A DNA stretch of 5,935 nucleotides from CAJQND01 sp051010055 (GTDB taxonomy: Bacteria > Pseudomonadota > Alphaproteobacteria > Rhizobiales > CAJQND01). Position 1 is the first letter of the stretch. Every line of letters begins with the position of its first letter. This document shows, piece by piece, positions 5,186 to 5,935 of this stretch. Location of the stretch: assembly GCA_051010055.1 (NCBI GenBank), contig JBPCVY010000199.1, positions 1-5,935 of the forward strand, given 5' to 3'. The notes under the pieces are model-generated. The model worked only from the letters and a program-made list of their open reading frames with translations, did not search any database and had not been told where the DNA came from. A program made the translations under genes and the position numbers.

Positions 5186-5881
5186 TTGAAGGCTCTGACG
5201 AGCGAACTGACCGTTCGGTCCGGAGATGATCCGAGCCTTGTACCCTTTCGTGCCAAGCTATTGGAAATAGCGCATGAGCCAATCAAAAATGCCGGCCCTT
5301 CATGCACTTTGCCAATATTTCGAGAAAGTTTGGCTGCGGCGTTGGCGGCAATGCCATCGTCGGGCCCAATCCATGAAACCGTCAGTGCAATTGCAGCGAA
5401 GCTTGCCTGGTATCAGGTTTATCGGGGTGCGGACCTTGATCCGATGCTGGCCGAACGCATGTTTGCCGGGCAAGTGGTCGGTCAGGTTGGTCTTCTGAAA
5501 AGTGACAATGTCCGCACGGGGCTGTTTTTGCTTGTTCCAGGTCTGCACTACCCAATGCATACCCACGCTGCCGGGGAAATCTATTTCTGCTTGTCGGGTT
5601 CCGTCACGTTACAACACGGGTTGAATGGGGTCCCGTTTGATCTCCGCCCCGGCGATATTTCCGTAACGCAACCGAACCATGTGCATTCCTTAACCACCGG
5701 CCTGCAGCCAACTCTTCTTGTTTATCAGTGGATCGGCGACGTGGATTCACCAAACTGGTGGTGGGAAAAGAGATCCGACGGCAAGTGGTGGCGGGAGAAA
5801 TGGGTCCGCCAGGATGACGCGAGTTGGGCAACGGAAGGCGTTGAGCCTGTTCCTCAGGACGAAATCTCTGCAATGACTTGA
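5186..5881 (+). CDS. Cupin DMSP-lyase-like protein (DddQ/DddW/DddK type)
   Basis: This single-domain cupin resembles the DMSP lyases that split dimethylsulfoniopropionate to dimethyl sulfide and acrylate. Numbered from TTG 5186 (231 residues), an alpha-helical N-terminal part (to about 110) leads into GLFLLVPGLHYPMHTHAAGEIY, then LSG, RPGD, NHVH and a QWIGD segment. H125, H127, E131, Y133 and H165 form the metal site and Y122 the probable base. The spacings HxHxxxExY, then 32 residues from Tyr to the last His, with a Tyr 11 before the ligand Tyr, equal those I recall for DddQ (Y120, Y131, H163), and the ligand spacing also fits DddW (Y89, H121). The C-terminus carries an unusual Trp-rich stretch (NWWWEK and KWWREKW, 190-206). 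TTG 5186 is the first standard start codon, but the only ribosome binding site points to ATA 5153 (242 residues). It follows the thiol-dioxygenase-like gene on the same strand, which hints at organosulfur metabolism. The family call is good; DMSP as substrate is inferred. Confidence 0.72.
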   Translation: MKALTSELTVRSGDDPSLVPFRAKLLEIAHEPIKNAGPSCTLPIFRESLAAALAAMPSSGPIHETVSAIAAKLAWYQVYRGADLDPMLAERMFAGQVVGQVGLLKSDNVRTGLFLLVPGLHYPMHTHAAGEIYFCLSGSVTLQHGLNGVPFDLRPGDISVTQPNHVHSLTTGLQPTLLVYQWIGDVDSPNWWWEKRSDGKWWREKWVRQDDASWATEGVEPVPQDEISAMT

Positions 5882-5901
5882 GAGTGTTGTCAAAATTCAA
5901 A

Positions 5902-5935
5902 AGAGTCCGCTTTTGCTGGAACAACGGACCTCGGC
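5902..5935. repeat. Dispersed repeat module A, cut by the window end
   Basis: Starting agagtccgcttttgctgg, this segment matches 3442-3475 at 31 of 34 positions. It contains an imperfect palindrome (GTCCG 5905-5909, CGGAC 5925-5929). It lies 21 bases after the stop of the second cupin. Its module B would lie beyond the window. The reverse-strand open frame that runs through it into the cupin gene is spurious. Confidence 0.7.

Noticed and set aside
5604..5924. Reverse-strand open frame opposite the end of the second cupin
   Set aside because: Its first residues are a reading of the dispersed repeat and the rest is antisense to a well-supported cupin.

Overview
The window looks like a proteobacterial chromosome segment of moderate GC content, with AT-rich gaps. 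The organism is Gram-negative: an outer-membrane OprB-type porin is encoded beside a Sec-exported hydrolase. Shine-Dalgarno sequences are clear (GGGAG, GGGAGG, AGGAGG). A dispersed palindromic intergenic repeat is present whose chance reverse-strand reading gives strings such as SACGTKQT and FQQKRTLL, which I recall from over-called hypothetical proteins of alphaproteobacteria and relatives. An alphaproteobacterium, possibly marine, is my best guess, but no marker gene fixes the taxon. All five genes I support lie on the + strand.

Layout. Positions 1-226 hold two copies of the repeat hairpin and the leader of the first gene. Positions 227-3398 carry a likely two-gene operon: an exported N-acyl-D-amino-acid deacylase-like amidohydrolase (227-2092), then an OprB-family porin (2130-3398) 37 bases downstream. 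A 462-base gap (3399-3860) holds another composite repeat, an unexplained large dyad and a smaller dyad next to the ribosome binding site of a single-gene GYD-domain protein (3861-4175). That gene is followed by a strong hairpin (4194-4227). The next gap (4228-4472) carries a decayed repeat copy. Then come a thiol-dioxygenase-like cupin (4473-5045) and, 140 bases on, a second cupin (TTG 5186 or earlier, ending 5881) whose metal-site geometry matches the cupin DMSP lyases. The window ends inside one more repeat copy (5902-5935).

How the genes may work together. The first pair reads as outer-membrane uptake (porin) plus periplasmic hydrolysis of an N-acylated amino acid or related amide. The last pair puts a cysteine/3-mercaptopropionate dioxygenase-like enzyme next to a DMSP-lyase-like enzyme, which suggests organosulfur metabolism. 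Both substrates are uncertain, because the dioxygenase lacks the usual carboxylate-binding residue. The most unusual points are the second cupin's start (a good Shine-Dalgarno 8 bases before an in-frame ATA, with the first canonical start, TTG, 33 bases further on and no Shine-Dalgarno there), the altered metal-site motif of the deacylase, and repeat copies in most of the gaps between transcription units. I see no CRISPR array, tRNA, rRNA, transposase or phage gene.
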